Shown here: piece after piece, positions 7,927 through 16,790 of the stretch
Layout: each line of letters opens with the position of its first letter
Position numbering within the stretch: position 1 is the first letter of the stretch
NCBI RefSeq assembly: GCF_046097105.1
Contig: NZ_CP175562.1
Coordinates: forward strand, 992,001 to 1,056,000
DNA from: Natroniella sp046097105
Lineage (GTDB): Bacteria; Bacillota; Halanaerobiia; Halobacteroidales; Halobacteroidaceae
Direction: 5' to 3'
DNA: 64,000 nt
Position numbers and translations under genes: made by a program
Notes under the pieces: generated by a model
Seen by the model: only the letters and a program-made list of their open reading frames with translations
What the model was told of the DNA's origin: nothing
Database searches by the model: none

Positions 7927-9105
7927 TCATTCTCTAGACTTCTTAAGCAAGATTCCTGTTACTAGTGCAGTTATAGGAATCGAAATGACCAACCCTATAC
8001 TACCTGTCAATCCCCTTACAACCTCAGTAGCAATTAAGTCCATATTAATAACCCTAATCCAAGGCATCTCTGCTCCCATCAATAATAACAATAAAGGAAT
8101 CGTTCCTCCTACATAAGCTAATAATAATGTGTTAGCCATAGTTCCCATAATATCACGACCTACATTCAAACCTGAGTTGATCAATTCTACCTGTTCAATC
8201 TGGGGGTTGGCCCGCTTAATTTCAAACATTGCCGATGCTACCGACATACTAACATCTGTGACAGCCCCCAAAGAACCAATAATTATTCCTGCAAATAAGA
8301 GGCCTTGAATATTGATTGCTTGGTCCATCACAAGTAGCATCTGTGCTTCTTGATTATTAAACCCAGTCAAATTAGCTAGTCTACCGACCCACAATGCTAA
8401 AAGACCTGCTACTAAAACTCCAACACTGGTACCTATAATTGCTACTAAAGACTTAAGATTAAAACCACTAACCAACAAGAAGGTAGGAATTAAAATAATA
8501 ATTGCACTTGCTACTCCTACACCAATTGGATTATACCCTGCCAACATTAAAGGCAACATAATTTTAACAATCGTAAATCCTGCTAATAGTAAGGTTAATA
8601 ACGTCTTTACCCCTTTAAGCTTACCTACCACTAATAAACAGACTACAAAGAGCACTAATAGATACAGTAAACTCCTATCTCTAGCAATATCATGTAAATA
8701 AATCCCTTCTAGATTGTCTTCTTCCATTGTTACTAAAATAACTTCCATACCCTCTTCAAGATAAAGATTGTAATAGTAATGACCTTCTTGATAGGTATTA
8801 TCGACATCAATCACTTCGTCTTGATGTGGCCCTGTTGTAATAACAACTCTAGCCCTTTGATTTATCTGTTCTTCAGTCGTACTAAAATCATCATCATCTA
8901 TTTCAATATCTTGCACCAAAATAACTCGACCTCGATAATAACTTTCTTCTTGCTCTGCTTGTTCTTGTGGCTGCTCACCTACTTCTTCTGGTGGTGTTAT
9001 TTGTTGCTCTGAATCGTTGAAATCAATCTCTTCAGCCATAATAACGGTCGCACTAACAATAATTGTAATTAATACTAAGATTATTACCTTCAGTTTCTGG
9101 TTCAT
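7927..9105 (-). CDS. YibE/F family membrane protein
   Basis: 392 residues with an N-terminal signal peptide (about 1-24). An acidic extracytoplasmic domain (about 25-140) contains the YYRGRVILVQDIE start typical of YibE/F proteins, and seven or so membrane segments follow. The conserved loop GSLGAVTDVSMSVASAMFEI and GRDIMGTMANTLLLAYVGG mark the family. Members have been proposed to be exporters or membrane assembly factors; no substrate is established. It lies 20 bases downstream of the lgt-like gene and upstream of two small membrane protein genes. Confidence 0.85.
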   Translation of the reverse strand: MNQKLKVIILVLITIIVSATVIMAEEIDFNDSEQQITPPEEVGEQPQEQAEQEESYYRGRVILVQDIEIDDDDFSTTEEQINQRARVVITTGPHQDEVIDVDNTYQEGHYYYNLYLEEGMEVILVTMEEDNLEGIYLHDIARDRSLLYLLVLFVVCLLVVGKLKGVKTLLTLLLAGFTIVKIMLPLMLAGYNPIGVGVASAIIILIPTFLLVSGFNLKSLVAIIGTSVGVLVAGLLALWVGRLANLTGFNNQEAQMLLVMDQAINIQGLLFAGIIIGSLGAVTDVSMSVASAMFEIKRANPQIEQVELINSGLNVGRDIMGTMANTLLLAYVGGTIPLLLLLMGAEMPWIRVINMDLIATEVVRGLTGSIGLVISIPITALVTGILLKKSRE

Positions 9106-9125
9106 ACTTCTCAGCCCTTTACTTG

Positions 9126-9953
9126 TTAATAGAGAAAATAATAGATCAAAATAGATAAAATTACCATTCCTGCAACAATTAAATTATCCCTTAACTTTTC
9201 TGATTTATTCACCAACTTCGGTTCAGATGATAATTGATTATTTTTAAGGTATAAAGCTAGTCCTCCAGTTATTATAATTAAGAATAAACTGGTTACATGA
9301 ACTACAGTAAATTGTCCCACTACAATTGGGTTGGTTCTAAAGAACTCAATAACTCCTCGATTAATAGAGAAACCAATTAAATAAATCATAAATAATTGAC
9401 CATTATATTTAACTTTATCCCGATAGTTCCATAAGATCAAGAACAAGCCATAATTAAGCAGTGATTCATAAATCTGTACTGGGTGTAAAAGCTGGTTATC
9501 CAACGTAACACCCCACAATTGCGGATTGACCATTGGAATCCCAAAGACATCACAACCAACTCTAGCAATTGCCTGTCCTAAGATTATTGCTGGAGCAAAT
9601 GTATCTGCAACCTTCCAGAAGGGAATTTGATGATATTTAGTATAAGCTACGCCAAATAAGATCGCTCCTAATAATCCTCCTTGAATAGATAGTCCTCCAG
9701 TATGAAGCATCAAGATCTGTCCTGGATTATTAAAATAATAACCTGGGTTAAAGACTAATACATAATAAATTCTGGCCCCAATAATTCCTGCTATCATACC
9801 CAAGAGGGCCAAATTAAATACTAGATCAACATCTAACCCTTTTCTCTTTGCTTCCTTTTGTACTACATAAATACCAGCTAACATCCCTAAAGCAATGAAT
9901 ACTCCAAATAAATGAACTGAAAAAGGCCCTAAATGAATAAGTGCTTCTCTCAT
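9126..9953 (-). CDS. lgt: Divergent prolipoprotein diacylglyceryl transferase (Lgt family)
   Basis: 275 residues with about seven membrane segments. Family motifs are recognisable: GARIYYVLVF, HTGGLSIQGGLLGA, HPVQIYESLLNYGLF. Lgt transfers diacylglycerol from phosphatidylglycerol to the lipobox cysteine of prelipoproteins, and many lipoproteins are encoded in this window. Two positions are unusual. The GG-S-HGG segment reads SIQGG (Gln instead of His), and the usual GR-GNF-NGE signature reads ARVGCDVFGIP (Cys where Asn is expected). It is either a diverged enzyme or a paralog with altered function. It heads the yibE/F operon. Confidence 0.75.
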   Translation of the reverse strand: MREALIHLGPFSVHLFGVFIALGMLAGIYVVQKEAKRKGLDVDLVFNLALLGMIAGIIGARIYYVLVFNPGYYFNNPGQILMLHTGGLSIQGGLLGAILFGVAYTKYHQIPFWKVADTFAPAIILGQAIARVGCDVFGIPMVNPQLWGVTLDNQLLHPVQIYESLLNYGLFLILWNYRDKVKYNGQLFMIYLIGFSINRGVIEFFRTNPIVVGQFTVVHVTSLFLIIITGGLALYLKNNQLSSEPKLVNKSEKLRDNLIVAGMVILSILIYYFLY

Positions 9954-10057
9954 TTTTTCAACCCTCTCTCCGTTTAGTGACTAGTTAAAGTAGAAAATCA
10001 TGTGCGTTAATTTAATACATATTTTCTACAAATCAGTTTGCTTTATATTGATATAAT

Positions 10058-10286
10058 GTGTAACTTCGTGACACAGCCGTCAGCTATCAGCCATGAGTCG
10101 TCAGCCCAATCAAAACCTATTAAACCCCAACAAGTAAAACCATCTCAAACTAGGAAATATAATGGTTTCTAGATGCTTTAATTTTTATTGATTTTAAATG
10201 CTCTTAGCTGATAGCTGACCCTACGAGTCTAAAAATCAAGACTCTTCGTAACAAAAACCGTTCGCTATGTGGCACTTTTGTGCCAC
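10058..10286. repeat. Intergenic inverted-repeat element (MITE-like), copy 2
   Basis: Between the YVTN gene and lgt. The left end GTGTAACTTCGTGACAC parallels the left hairpin of copy 1, and the right end is GTGGCAC-TTTT-GTGCCAC. The inner arms CAGCTATCAGCC and AGCTGATAGCTGA are shared with copy 1, while the central ~110 bases differ. The ~25 bases after the right hairpin (CATTATTGTAATTAAGC) also match copy 1, and both copies end just beyond the stop codon of a minus-strand gene. Confidence 0.7.
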
Positions 10287-10303
10287 ATTATTGTAATTAA
10301 GCA

Positions 10304-11278
10304 TCACTTAATAGCTATCTCATGTGGTTCTTCTCCTACTTCAAATTCAGCCACTACTTGATAATTTATCGCATCAATCAAAATTACTTTATCTTCTCTA
10401 GCATTAGTTACAACTACATAATTACCATCAGGTGTAAAAGCTAAATGATTAGCATACTCTCCAGCATCAATATATCGTTCAATTTGCAAAGTTTCAGCAT
10501 TGATTACTGCTACATCTTCTGTGATTCGATTAGCAGTCCAAACCTCTTTACTATCAGGAGAGACAACAACCCCATGAGTTCCTTCCCCTGCTGGGATTTG
10601 AACTATTTCTTTAAATTCTTCTAAATCTACTACTGAAACCGTATTAGACTCCCAATTAGCTACATAAGCTCTCTTGCCATCAGGAGCAACTCTTGATTCA
10701 TTTGGCCCTTCTCCTACCGGAATAGTCTGTTTAACCTCAAACTGAGGTATTGAAATCATAGAAAGACTATTATCATCTAAATTGGTCAATAGTGCAAAAT
10801 CGCTGTTAGGAGTAAAATCAATATGGCTTGGATTAGAACCAAATCCTTCCGTCATTCGTTCAATAATCTCTTGTTCTTCAATATCAATAACAATCACTTC
10901 ATCATTAGCAGAACTAGCAATAAATGCATATTTTCCATCAGGAGTTATATCTAATCCATGGACTCCAACCCCTGCCGGAATAACATTAATCACTTCATTA
11001 TAAGCGGTATCAATCACTTTAACCTCTCCATTAGTTTCATCACCTACAAAAAGCTCCTTGCCATCTGGAGTAATTGCTATGCCATGTGATGATCGCTCAC
11101 TGATTTTCAACTCATCAACCAAATCTTTTTCTGTCAAGTCAATAACTGAGACTGTACCACTGCTAGCATTAGTTATATAAGCTTGATAACCAATATCATT
11201 ACTATTATTATATGAAATAGCTAATAAAACCACAATGGAAATTATCACTACAACACTAACAATCCCCTTTTTATTCAT
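10304..11278 (-). CDS. YVTN-family beta-propeller protein
   Basis: 324 residues with a single N-terminal membrane segment (about 5-22), then repeated ~42-residue blades of the form DG-VSVID...I-VG-GPHG-A-SPDGK-AYV, for example VEVIDTAYNEVINV-like, GVHGLDITPDGKYAF and PNESRVAPDGKRAYV. This is the YncE/surface-layer type seven-bladed propeller, exported and probably anchored at the outer face of the cytoplasmic membrane. Propellers of this kind bind ligands or proteins; no catalytic site is evident. The next gene upstream (31 bases away) is co-transcribed. Confidence 0.85.
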   Translation of the reverse strand: MNKKGIVSVVVIISIVVLLAISYNNSNDIGYQAYITNASSGTVSVIDLTEKDLVDELKISERSSHGIAITPDGKELFVGDETNGEVKVIDTAYNEVINVIPAGVGVHGLDITPDGKYAFIASSANDEVIVIDIEEQEIIERMTEGFGSNPSHIDFTPNSDFALLTNLDDNSLSMISIPQFEVKQTIPVGEGPNESRVAPDGKRAYVANWESNTVSVVDLEEFKEIVQIPAGEGTHGVVVSPDSKEVWTANRITEDVAVINAETLQIERYIDAGEYANHLAFTPDGNYVVVTNAREDKVILIDAINYQVVAEFEVGEEPHEIAIK

Positions 11279-11308
11279 CTTCGCTGTCCTCCTCCTTTTA
11301 AATCCTCC

Positions 11309-11851
11309 TTAATCAAATTGCCACTCAAATTGATGTTCAGCACCATTAATCTCTTTAAAAATCAGTTCAACAAAAGTTGTATTCTCATCAATTAATAATT
11401 GACCTGTTTCAGTCTCATTGCTAACTTCTAACTTGCCACTAGGATGATGACTATCTTCTTGTAGCCATTCCCAATTTACTTCTCCTGCAACTCCATTATC
11501 ACTTCTGACTTCAGTGATTTCTTCAATCTCTAATTCTAATAAGTTACCACTATGAGTATCCATATTAACTTCAAACTTTAATCCCTCTTCAGTGTGACTA
11601 GGCTTTGATAGGATAGCAAGAATCATAACTCCAGCTTGGTTAGAGCTACGACTCCAATCCTCTTCAAATGCCTCAGTTTCAGCAGTCTCTTCTGTTAGAT
11701 GCTGACTCTCAATTTCTCCAACAGCAGACATATTATTATTTAACTCATCATTTTCAGTTTCATTCATTCTTAAATAATAAGCTCCACCAAGAAAAATTAA
11801 TACTCCTACTAATATAATGCTTAGTTTTTTTTCAGTTGATTTAAAGTACAC
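11309..11851 (-). CDS. Membrane-anchored protein with a C-terminal DTHS/HH domain
   Basis: 180 residues with one N-terminal membrane anchor (about 10-27), an acidic linker, and a soluble domain from ~70 to the end. The domain contains FEVNMDTHSGNLLEL, then W, then DSHHPSGKLEV. A motif pair of the type mDTHS...W...HH-G-L recurs in small exported proteins near metal-transport genes, so metal binding by the His residues is possible. The fold is inferred to be beta-rich. It sits between the YVTN propeller and a SHOCT protein in the copper-side operon. No function is assigned. Confidence 0.55.
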   Translation of the reverse strand: MYFKSTEKKLSIILVGVLIFLGGAYYLRMNETENDELNNNMSAVGEIESQHLTEETAETEAFEEDWSRSSNQAGVMILAILSKPSHTEEGLKFEVNMDTHSGNLLELEIEEITEVRSDNGVAGEVNWEWLQEDSHHPSGKLEVSNETETGQLLIDENTTFVELIFKEINGAEHQFEWQFD

Positions 11852-11913
11852 TTTTATCGTCCTCCTTTATACTTATATATGGTACCTAGGTAAGGTATAT
11901 GGAAGTTAAAAAA

Positions 11914-12171
11914 TTAATTCTTCTTTAAATCATTAACTAATTGTTGATACTCTTTTTTACTGATCTCTCCACGGGCATACCTTTTCTTAGCTATTTCTAT
12001 TGCATCTTCTGATTTAGTTTTATTCAATTGTTTATTACTGTAATTATTATTATTAGTTAATCTCTTAATCAAAAAAATCGCTAATGCAATAATTACTATC
12101 CAAAAGGTTGCCATTCCAATCATATGCAACCATCCTCCAAATCTCGTTCCATGCCCCCAATAATGCATCAT
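11914..12171 (-). CDS. SHOCT-domain small membrane protein
   Basis: 85 residues. A His/Trp-rich start (MMHYWGHG) precedes one membrane helix (about 18-38) and a C-terminal SHOCT motif (AKKRYARGEISKKEYQQLVNDL). SHOCT is a short helical module found at protein ends, thought to mediate oligomerisation or interaction. GAGGGGAG precedes the ATG. Such proteins commonly accompany copper efflux genes, as here. Confidence 0.8.
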   Translation of the reverse strand: MMHYWGHGTRFGGWLHMIGMATFWIVIIALAIFLIKRLTNNNNYSNKQLNKTKSEDAIEIAKKRYARGEISKKEYQQLVNDLKKN

Positions 12172-12191
12172 TATAAACTCCCCCTCAAAAA

Positions 12192-12280
12192 GTATCAGTC
12201 TGAATAGTGTGTGTCAGCAAAAACAAAACCTTAGTACTTATATTTTTGAACTTACTCACACTCCCACACAAGACTGATAC
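12192..12280. repeat. Intergenic hairpin element with GTATCAGTCT ends
   Basis: Perfect 10-base terminal inverted repeats GTATCAGTCT/AGACTGATAC enclose further inverted tracts (GTGTGTGTCAG and CTCACACTCCCACAC). It has no coding capacity and lies between the SHOCT and Spy-like genes. The internal GTGTCAG-type sequence is reminiscent of the element at 29306-29406. Confidence 0.6.
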
Positions 12281-12286
12281 AATATT

Positions 12287-12784
12287 TTAATTAAACCAAT
12301 CCACCATTCCACCATGATAACCTCTTCCCATATGAGAGAAGTTAGACCCTCTTTTTTCTCTTCTAAAAGAACGATGACAATCAGATTGGCCCTTAGCACT
12401 CAACATATTCAATTGCTCTGTAGTTAATATATCCCTTAAATATAATTTATAATCAGCTCGCAATGAATCTAACTCTCCTTGTAACTTCTTAACTTCTGTT
12501 TGTTGTTCTTCAATTCTATTGTTGCTTACTTCAGCATCAAAATATAAATCATGCAATTGATATCTCTTATCTCTCAATTGATAACTAATCTCTCTAATTT
12601 GACGATAATGATCATCAGTCAACCTCTCTATTTCTCTAGACTCTTCTTGGGATAAGTTTAAATTATCCCAGTCTTTTGCTTCATAACCTCTATGGTTTCT
12701 TCCGCGCATCATTCCATATCCTAAATTAGAAAAGCCAGCTAATAAAATAAACACTATTACTAAACTAACAATCCGCTTATTCAT
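12287..12784 (-). CDS. Spy/CpxP-like periplasmic helical protein
   Basis: 165 residues with a signal peptide (about 1-24). The helical core contains LNLSQEESREIERL and ILTTEQLNML, the LTxxQ-type motifs of the Spy/CpxP/ZraP family, separated by a long charged helical hairpin. The C-terminus is rich in His, Arg and Gly. Family members are extracytoplasmic chaperones or metal-responsive proteins. Position between copper-related genes supports a metal-stress role. Confidence 0.75.
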   Translation of the reverse strand: MNKRIVSLVIVFILLAGFSNLGYGMMRGRNHRGYEAKDWDNLNLSQEESREIERLTDDHYRQIREISYQLRDKRYQLHDLYFDAEVSNNRIEEQQTEVKKLQGELDSLRADYKLYLRDILTTEQLNMLSAKGQSDCHRSFRREKRGSNFSHMGRGYHGGMVDWFN

Positions 12785-12928
12785 CTCTATCCCCTCCTTG
12801 CTATACTTTATTATTCTTTCTTATCTTATTATAGGATATAAATATTAAGAAATTATTAAGAAATTATTAAATTTTATTTAAACTCTGATGATCTGTTAAT
12901 TCAACTCTAATATACTATTATTAAACAC

Positions 12929-12962
12929 AAAGAATTCACCTGAAATTTCAGATGAATTCTTT
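12929..12962 (-). terminator. Hairpin terminator after copA
   Basis: AAAGAATTCA-CTGAAA is answered by TTTCAG-TGAATTCTTT, six bases past the copA stop. It separates copA from the Spy-like gene. Confidence 0.75.
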
Positions 12963-12967
12963 ATTAA

Positions 12968-15445
12968 TTAATCTTTATAAGATGGTTTAATATTAACTTT
13001 TTTCAATCGTGTAGAATTCAAAACTACATTAATTGAGCTGGTAGCCATTGCTGCAGCTCCAATAATAGGATGAATTAATCCAAAAAAGGCTGCTGGAATA
13101 GCTAAAGCATTATAGAACCAAGCCCAAAAATAATTCTGTTTAATCTTATTAAAAGTAGCATTGGATAATTTAATAGCTGAAATTACAGCACTTAAATCTC
13201 CTCGAACAAGAGTAATATCTGCTGCTTCAATCGCAATATCAGTTCCAGTTCCAATAGCTATACCAACATTTGCTTGCTTTAAGGCTGGAGCATCATTAAT
13301 TCCATCTCCAACCATAGCTACTGTATCATATTCCTCTTGTAATTTTTCTACCTCATCTACTTTACCTTCTGGTAATACCTCAGCTAAGACCCTACTAATA
13401 CCTACTTTATCAGCAATTGCTTCAGCAGTCCGTTGATTATCACCTGTAATCATTGCTGTTTTAATCCCCATCTTCTCAATCTCAGCAATAGCTTGAGTAG
13501 AATCTTCCTTGATTGTATCAGCTACCGCTATAATTCCAGCTAACTTCCCATCAACAGCCAACAACATAGCTGTTTTAGCTTCTTTTTCTAATCTTTCTAA
13601 TTCAGAGCCATGCTCAGTATGCTCTATATTATTCTCATTCATCAACCTTCGATTACCAATTAGTATTTCTTGATCATCTACTACTCCTCTAACACCTTTC
13701 CCAGTAATTGAAGAAAAGTCTGTTACTTCCTGAAGCTCAATACCTTCTGCTTTAGCTCCTTCTACAATGGCTTGCCCTAATGGATGTTCAGAAGCAACCT
13801 CTATACTCCCAGCATATAATAATACAGCCTGTTGACTATAATTATTAAAGCTCAATATATCAGTAACTTCTGGAGCACCTTTCGTAATCGTTCCTGTTTT
13901 ATCGAAAGCAATAATCTTTGTATCCTTAATCGTCTGAATAGCTTCACCTTTTCTGATCAAAACACCATTTTCTGCTCCTAAACCACTACCAACCATAATT
14001 GCTGTCGGCGTAGCTAAACCTAACGCACATGGACAAGAAATAACTAAGACCGAAATCGTAGCTAAGATTGCCAAAGCTAAGATAGATAAATCAGGAAAAG
14101 TCCATGGTAAATTAAATATTTCTAAAACTCCACGATGAAATTCAGGAAATACCATCCAAGAAATAAAAGCCCACGTAGCAAGTACTAATACCCCTGGCAC
14201 AAAATAACCGGTTATCCTATCTGCAAACTCTTGAATTGGAACCTTAGAACCTTGGCACTCTTCAACCATCTTAATTACTTGAGAGAAGAAGGTATCTTTA
14301 CCTACTTTAGTTGCTTTAACCTTTAACATCCCTTGCTTGTTAATAGTAGAACCAATCACTTCATCCCCTTCTTTTCTTTCTACTGGTAAAGACTCTCCAG
14401 TCGCCATCGATTCATCAACAGTACTCTGTCCATCAACTACTACACCGTCAGTTGGAATCTTCTCTCCCGGCTTGATTAACATAATATCGTCTTCTTGAAG
14501 ATCTTCAATCGGCACTTCTTTTTCTTCTCCATCGACAATTATCCTTGCTTCTTTTGCTTCCATTTCTAATAACTTCTTAATTGCTTGCGAAGCCTTTCCT
14601 TTTGCTTTCGCTTCTAAATATCTACCTACTAAATGTAAAGTTATAATCGAAGCTGCCATCTCAACAAATGATATTATTGGTAACCAGAAGGCTAAAAAGT
14701 TCAAAAGATAAGCAATCAAAGAACCCATAGTTACCAAAGTATCCATATTAGGACTCAAATTTTTAACTGCTTTAAAACTCGCTTTGTGAGTCTCCCAACC
14801 AGCAATTACTATTGGAGGAAAACCTAAAATTGTAATTATAGTAAAATAATAAGGAATCTCTATAATAAACATATGAATCATCATCAAAATCATAATTGGA
14901 GCAGCAAATGCAATACCAAAAATCATTCTTTTAAAAGCTTCATCTACTTTCTTCTGCTCTCGATCCACTTCTTCTTCTCTCTCTTGATCAATCACTTCAT
15001 ATCCTGTTTTTTCAATCGTCTTCTTAATTTCTTCAGTAGTTATTTGACTAGGATCATATTTAATCGTAGCTTTTTCCATAGTAAAATTAACATTGACCTC
15101 TTTAGCTCCAGATAATTGCTTTAAACTCTTTTCCACTCGCTGTGCACAAGCTGTACAGGTCATCCCTGCTAACTGTAAGCTCAACTTTTTCTGTTGGTCA
15201 TTCATTAACTCAGCTTTATAGCCTGCCTGATCGATCAATTCAAATACTTGATCAAGCTCAATTTGTGCTGGCTTATATTCAATATAAGCTTTTTCAACAG
15301 CAAAATTAACCTGTACTGATTTTATCCCTTCTTCTTGTTGTAAATTCTTCTCCACACGCTGAGAACAACTAGTACAAGTCATTCCTGAAACCTTTAAAGT
15401 AACTTTCTTTGTTTGCTCATTCTCTTTTTGTGCTGTAGAACTCAT
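12968..15445 (-). CDS. copA: Cu+-exporting P1B ATPase
   Basis: 825 residues. Two N-terminal HMA domains carry the copper motifs GMTCTSC and GMTCTAC. Eight predicted membrane segments follow, with the actuator TGES, the intramembrane SCPCALGLATPTA motif, the phosphorylation site DKTGTITKG, the HP motif SEHPLG and the hinge GDGINDAP. The last helices carry YN (WFYNALA) and MATSS, which complete the Cu+ transport site. It pumps Cu+ out of the cytoplasm. A CsoR-type palindrome lies in its promoter, and it is divergent from a copper-storage gene. Confidence 0.95.
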   Translation of the reverse strand: MSSTAQKENEQTKKVTLKVSGMTCTSCSQRVEKNLQQEEGIKSVQVNFAVEKAYIEYKPAQIELDQVFELIDQAGYKAELMNDQQKKLSLQLAGMTCTACAQRVEKSLKQLSGAKEVNVNFTMEKATIKYDPSQITTEEIKKTIEKTGYEVIDQEREEEVDREQKKVDEAFKRMIFGIAFAAPIMILMMIHMFIIEIPYYFTIITILGFPPIVIAGWETHKASFKAVKNLSPNMDTLVTMGSLIAYLLNFLAFWLPIISFVEMAASIITLHLVGRYLEAKAKGKASQAIKKLLEMEAKEARIIVDGEEKEVPIEDLQEDDIMLIKPGEKIPTDGVVVDGQSTVDESMATGESLPVERKEGDEVIGSTINKQGMLKVKATKVGKDTFFSQVIKMVEECQGSKVPIQEFADRITGYFVPGVLVLATWAFISWMVFPEFHRGVLEIFNLPWTFPDLSILALAILATISVLVISCPCALGLATPTAIMVGSGLGAENGVLIRKGEAIQTIKDTKIIAFDKTGTITKGAPEVTDILSFNNYSQQAVLLYAGSIEVASEHPLGQAIVEGAKAEGIELQEVTDFSSITGKGVRGVVDDQEILIGNRRLMNENNIEHTEHGSELERLEKEAKTAMLLAVDGKLAGIIAVADTIKEDSTQAIAEIEKMGIKTAMITGDNQRTAEAIADKVGISRVLAEVLPEGKVDEVEKLQEEYDTVAMVGDGINDAPALKQANVGIAIGTGTDIAIEAADITLVRGDLSAVISAIKLSNATFNKIKQNYFWAWFYNALAIPAAFFGLIHPIIGAAAMATSSINVVLNSTRLKKVNIKPSYKD

Positions 15446-15511
15446 CTGTCATCCCTCCTCTAATTATTTCTTAGTATATTGTTTACCTTGTTAGTAAAAT
15501 TAATACTTTTT

Positions 15512-15526
15512 TACCCCCTGGGGGTA
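15512..15526. promoter_or_regulatory. CsoR-type copper operator
   Basis: TACCCCC-T-GGGGGTA, a perfect 7-1-7 palindrome, matches the GC-rich core seen in CsoR/CopY-class copper sites of Firmicutes. It lies about 7-21 bases downstream of the expected copA transcription start, in the region shared with the divergent copper-storage gene. No csoR gene is present in this window. Confidence 0.7.
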
Positions 15527-15539
15527 TGTTGTGGTTATA

Positions 15540-15568
15540 AGATTACCATACCTTGACCATTATGTCAA
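15540..15568 (-). promoter_or_regulatory. copA promoter
   Basis: TTGACA (15563-15568) and TAATCT (15540-15545) are 17 bases apart on the minus strand. The copper palindrome starts ~14 bases downstream of the -10, which suits repression by a bound regulator. Confidence 0.65.
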
Positions 15569-15748
15569 GTCTTTTTCATTTTAATTGATATATAGTTTAA
15601 GTCCAAGTCTAAGTTTAAGTAAGAACTAAAAACCTTTATGTTTTTAACGATTGCCTTAACCTCAAACTCAAACTTAAGCTGTTTTGTAATTAATCTCAAC
15701 ATATTTTATCCATACTTATCCAATAATAAAATAAAAGGAGGAATACAT

Positions 15749-16093
15749 ATGACTATGACAACCCATATGGATAAATATCAGACCTGTATTGAACTTACTG
15801 CTAAGTGCTTGAATGAATGTGAGTTTTGCTTAGATGCTTGCTTGAATGCTCCTGATGTCGATCAGCGTATTACATGCATTGAACTACTCAGAGATTGTGC
15901 TGATATCTGTGCCTTAACTACCAAATTTATGACTAGAAATAGTGACTTTGCTACCGAAATTGCCAACTTATGTGCAGATATCTGTAACGCCTGTGCTACT
16001 GAATGTGAAAAATTCGATGATCCACACTGCCAGCCTTGTGCTAAAATCTGTCGTCAATGTGCTACTGAATGTCGTAACATGGCTCAACCTTAA
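15749..16093 (+). CDS. Cysteine-rich four-helix copper-storage protein (Csp/DUF326)
   Basis: 114 residues from the ATG at 15749, preceded by AAAGGAGG. A longer upstream frame has no ribosome binding site. It contains 17 Cys arranged mainly as CxxxC and CxxC along amphipathic helices, for example CLNECEFCLDAC and CADICNACATEC. That is the signature of Csp proteins, whose four-helix bundle holds many Cu+ ions in its core. No signal peptide, so a cytosolic (Csp3-like) store. Divergent from copA across the copper operator, which suggests joint induction by copper. Confidence 0.88.
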   Translation: MTMTTHMDKYQTCIELTAKCLNECEFCLDACLNAPDVDQRITCIELLRDCADICALTTKFMTRNSDFATEIANLCADICNACATECEKFDDPHCQPCAKICRQCATECRNMAQP

Positions 16094-16117
16094 ACTAAAA
16101 TGATTGGCCCATAAAAA

Positions 16118-16146
16118 TACCCCTGCCGCATATGCGGCAGGGGTTA
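16118..16146. terminator. Bidirectional terminator
   Basis: A GC-rich perfect hairpin, arm ACCCCTGCCGCAT, lies between the convergent copper-storage and rubrerythrin genes, with A/T-rich sequence on both sides. Confidence 0.85.
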
Positions 16147-16158
16147 AATACAGTGAAA

Positions 16159-16734
16159 TTAGTAATTCTGTTCTTTCAATTCAAAGTAGCTCTTTGGATG
16201 AGCACAAGAAGGACAAACTTCTAAAGCTTTCTTACCTTCGTAAACATAACCACAATTATCACACTTCCATCTTACTACTTCATCTCTCTTAAATACTTTA
16301 TCTTCTTTAATATTTTCTAGTAAAGTCAAATATCTTTTCTCATGCTCTGCTTCCACTTTAGCTATCTCTCTAAAGACCTGGGCTATTTTAGTAAACCCTT
16401 CTTCTTCAGCTACATCCGCAAATTTAGGATATAATTCTGTATGTTCTTCATTTTCTCCTTCTGCAGATGCTTTTAAATTTTCCTCAGTTGTACCAATCAC
16501 CCCTGCTGGATAAGCAGCAGTTATTTCTACATCCCCACCTTCTAAAAACTTAAAGAAAGTCTTAGCATGAGCTCTTTCATTACGAGCTGTTTCTGAAAAG
16601 ATACTAGCAATCTGATTATACCCTTCTTTTTTAGCTACGGACGCAAAGAAGCTATACCTATTTCTTGCTTGAGACTCTCCCGCAAAAGCTTTCAATAAAT
16701 TTTTCTCAGTTTCAGTTCCTTTTAACTTTGCCAT
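16159..16734 (-). CDS. rbr: Rubrerythrin
   Basis: 191 residues. The N-terminal ferritin-like four-helix domain (about 1-145) provides the diiron ligands in AFAGESQARNRY, ETARNERAHA, EENEEHTELYP and VEAEHEKRY. The C-terminal rubredoxin domain holds iron in CDNCGYVYEG and CPSCAHPKSYF. The protein reduces hydrogen peroxide in anaerobes. Downstream of superoxide reductase in the same direction with a 56-base gap, so superoxide and its product peroxide are handled by one operon. Confidence 0.95.
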   Translation of the reverse strand: MAKLKGTETEKNLLKAFAGESQARNRYSFFASVAKKEGYNQIASIFSETARNERAHAKTFFKFLEGGDVEITAAYPAGVIGTTEENLKASAEGENEEHTELYPKFADVAEEEGFTKIAQVFREIAKVEAEHEKRYLTLLENIKEDKVFKRDEVVRWKCDNCGYVYEGKKALEVCPSCAHPKSYFELKEQNY

Positions 16735-16790
16735 AAATAAATCTCCCCTTTATCTACTTTTTTAGATCTAGAATAACTATCATCTTTTAG

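Noticed and set aside
15638..15748. N-terminal extension of the copper-storage protein
   Set aside because: No ribosome binding site at the upstream ATG. The ATG at 15749 follows AAAGGAGG and gives the family-length protein.
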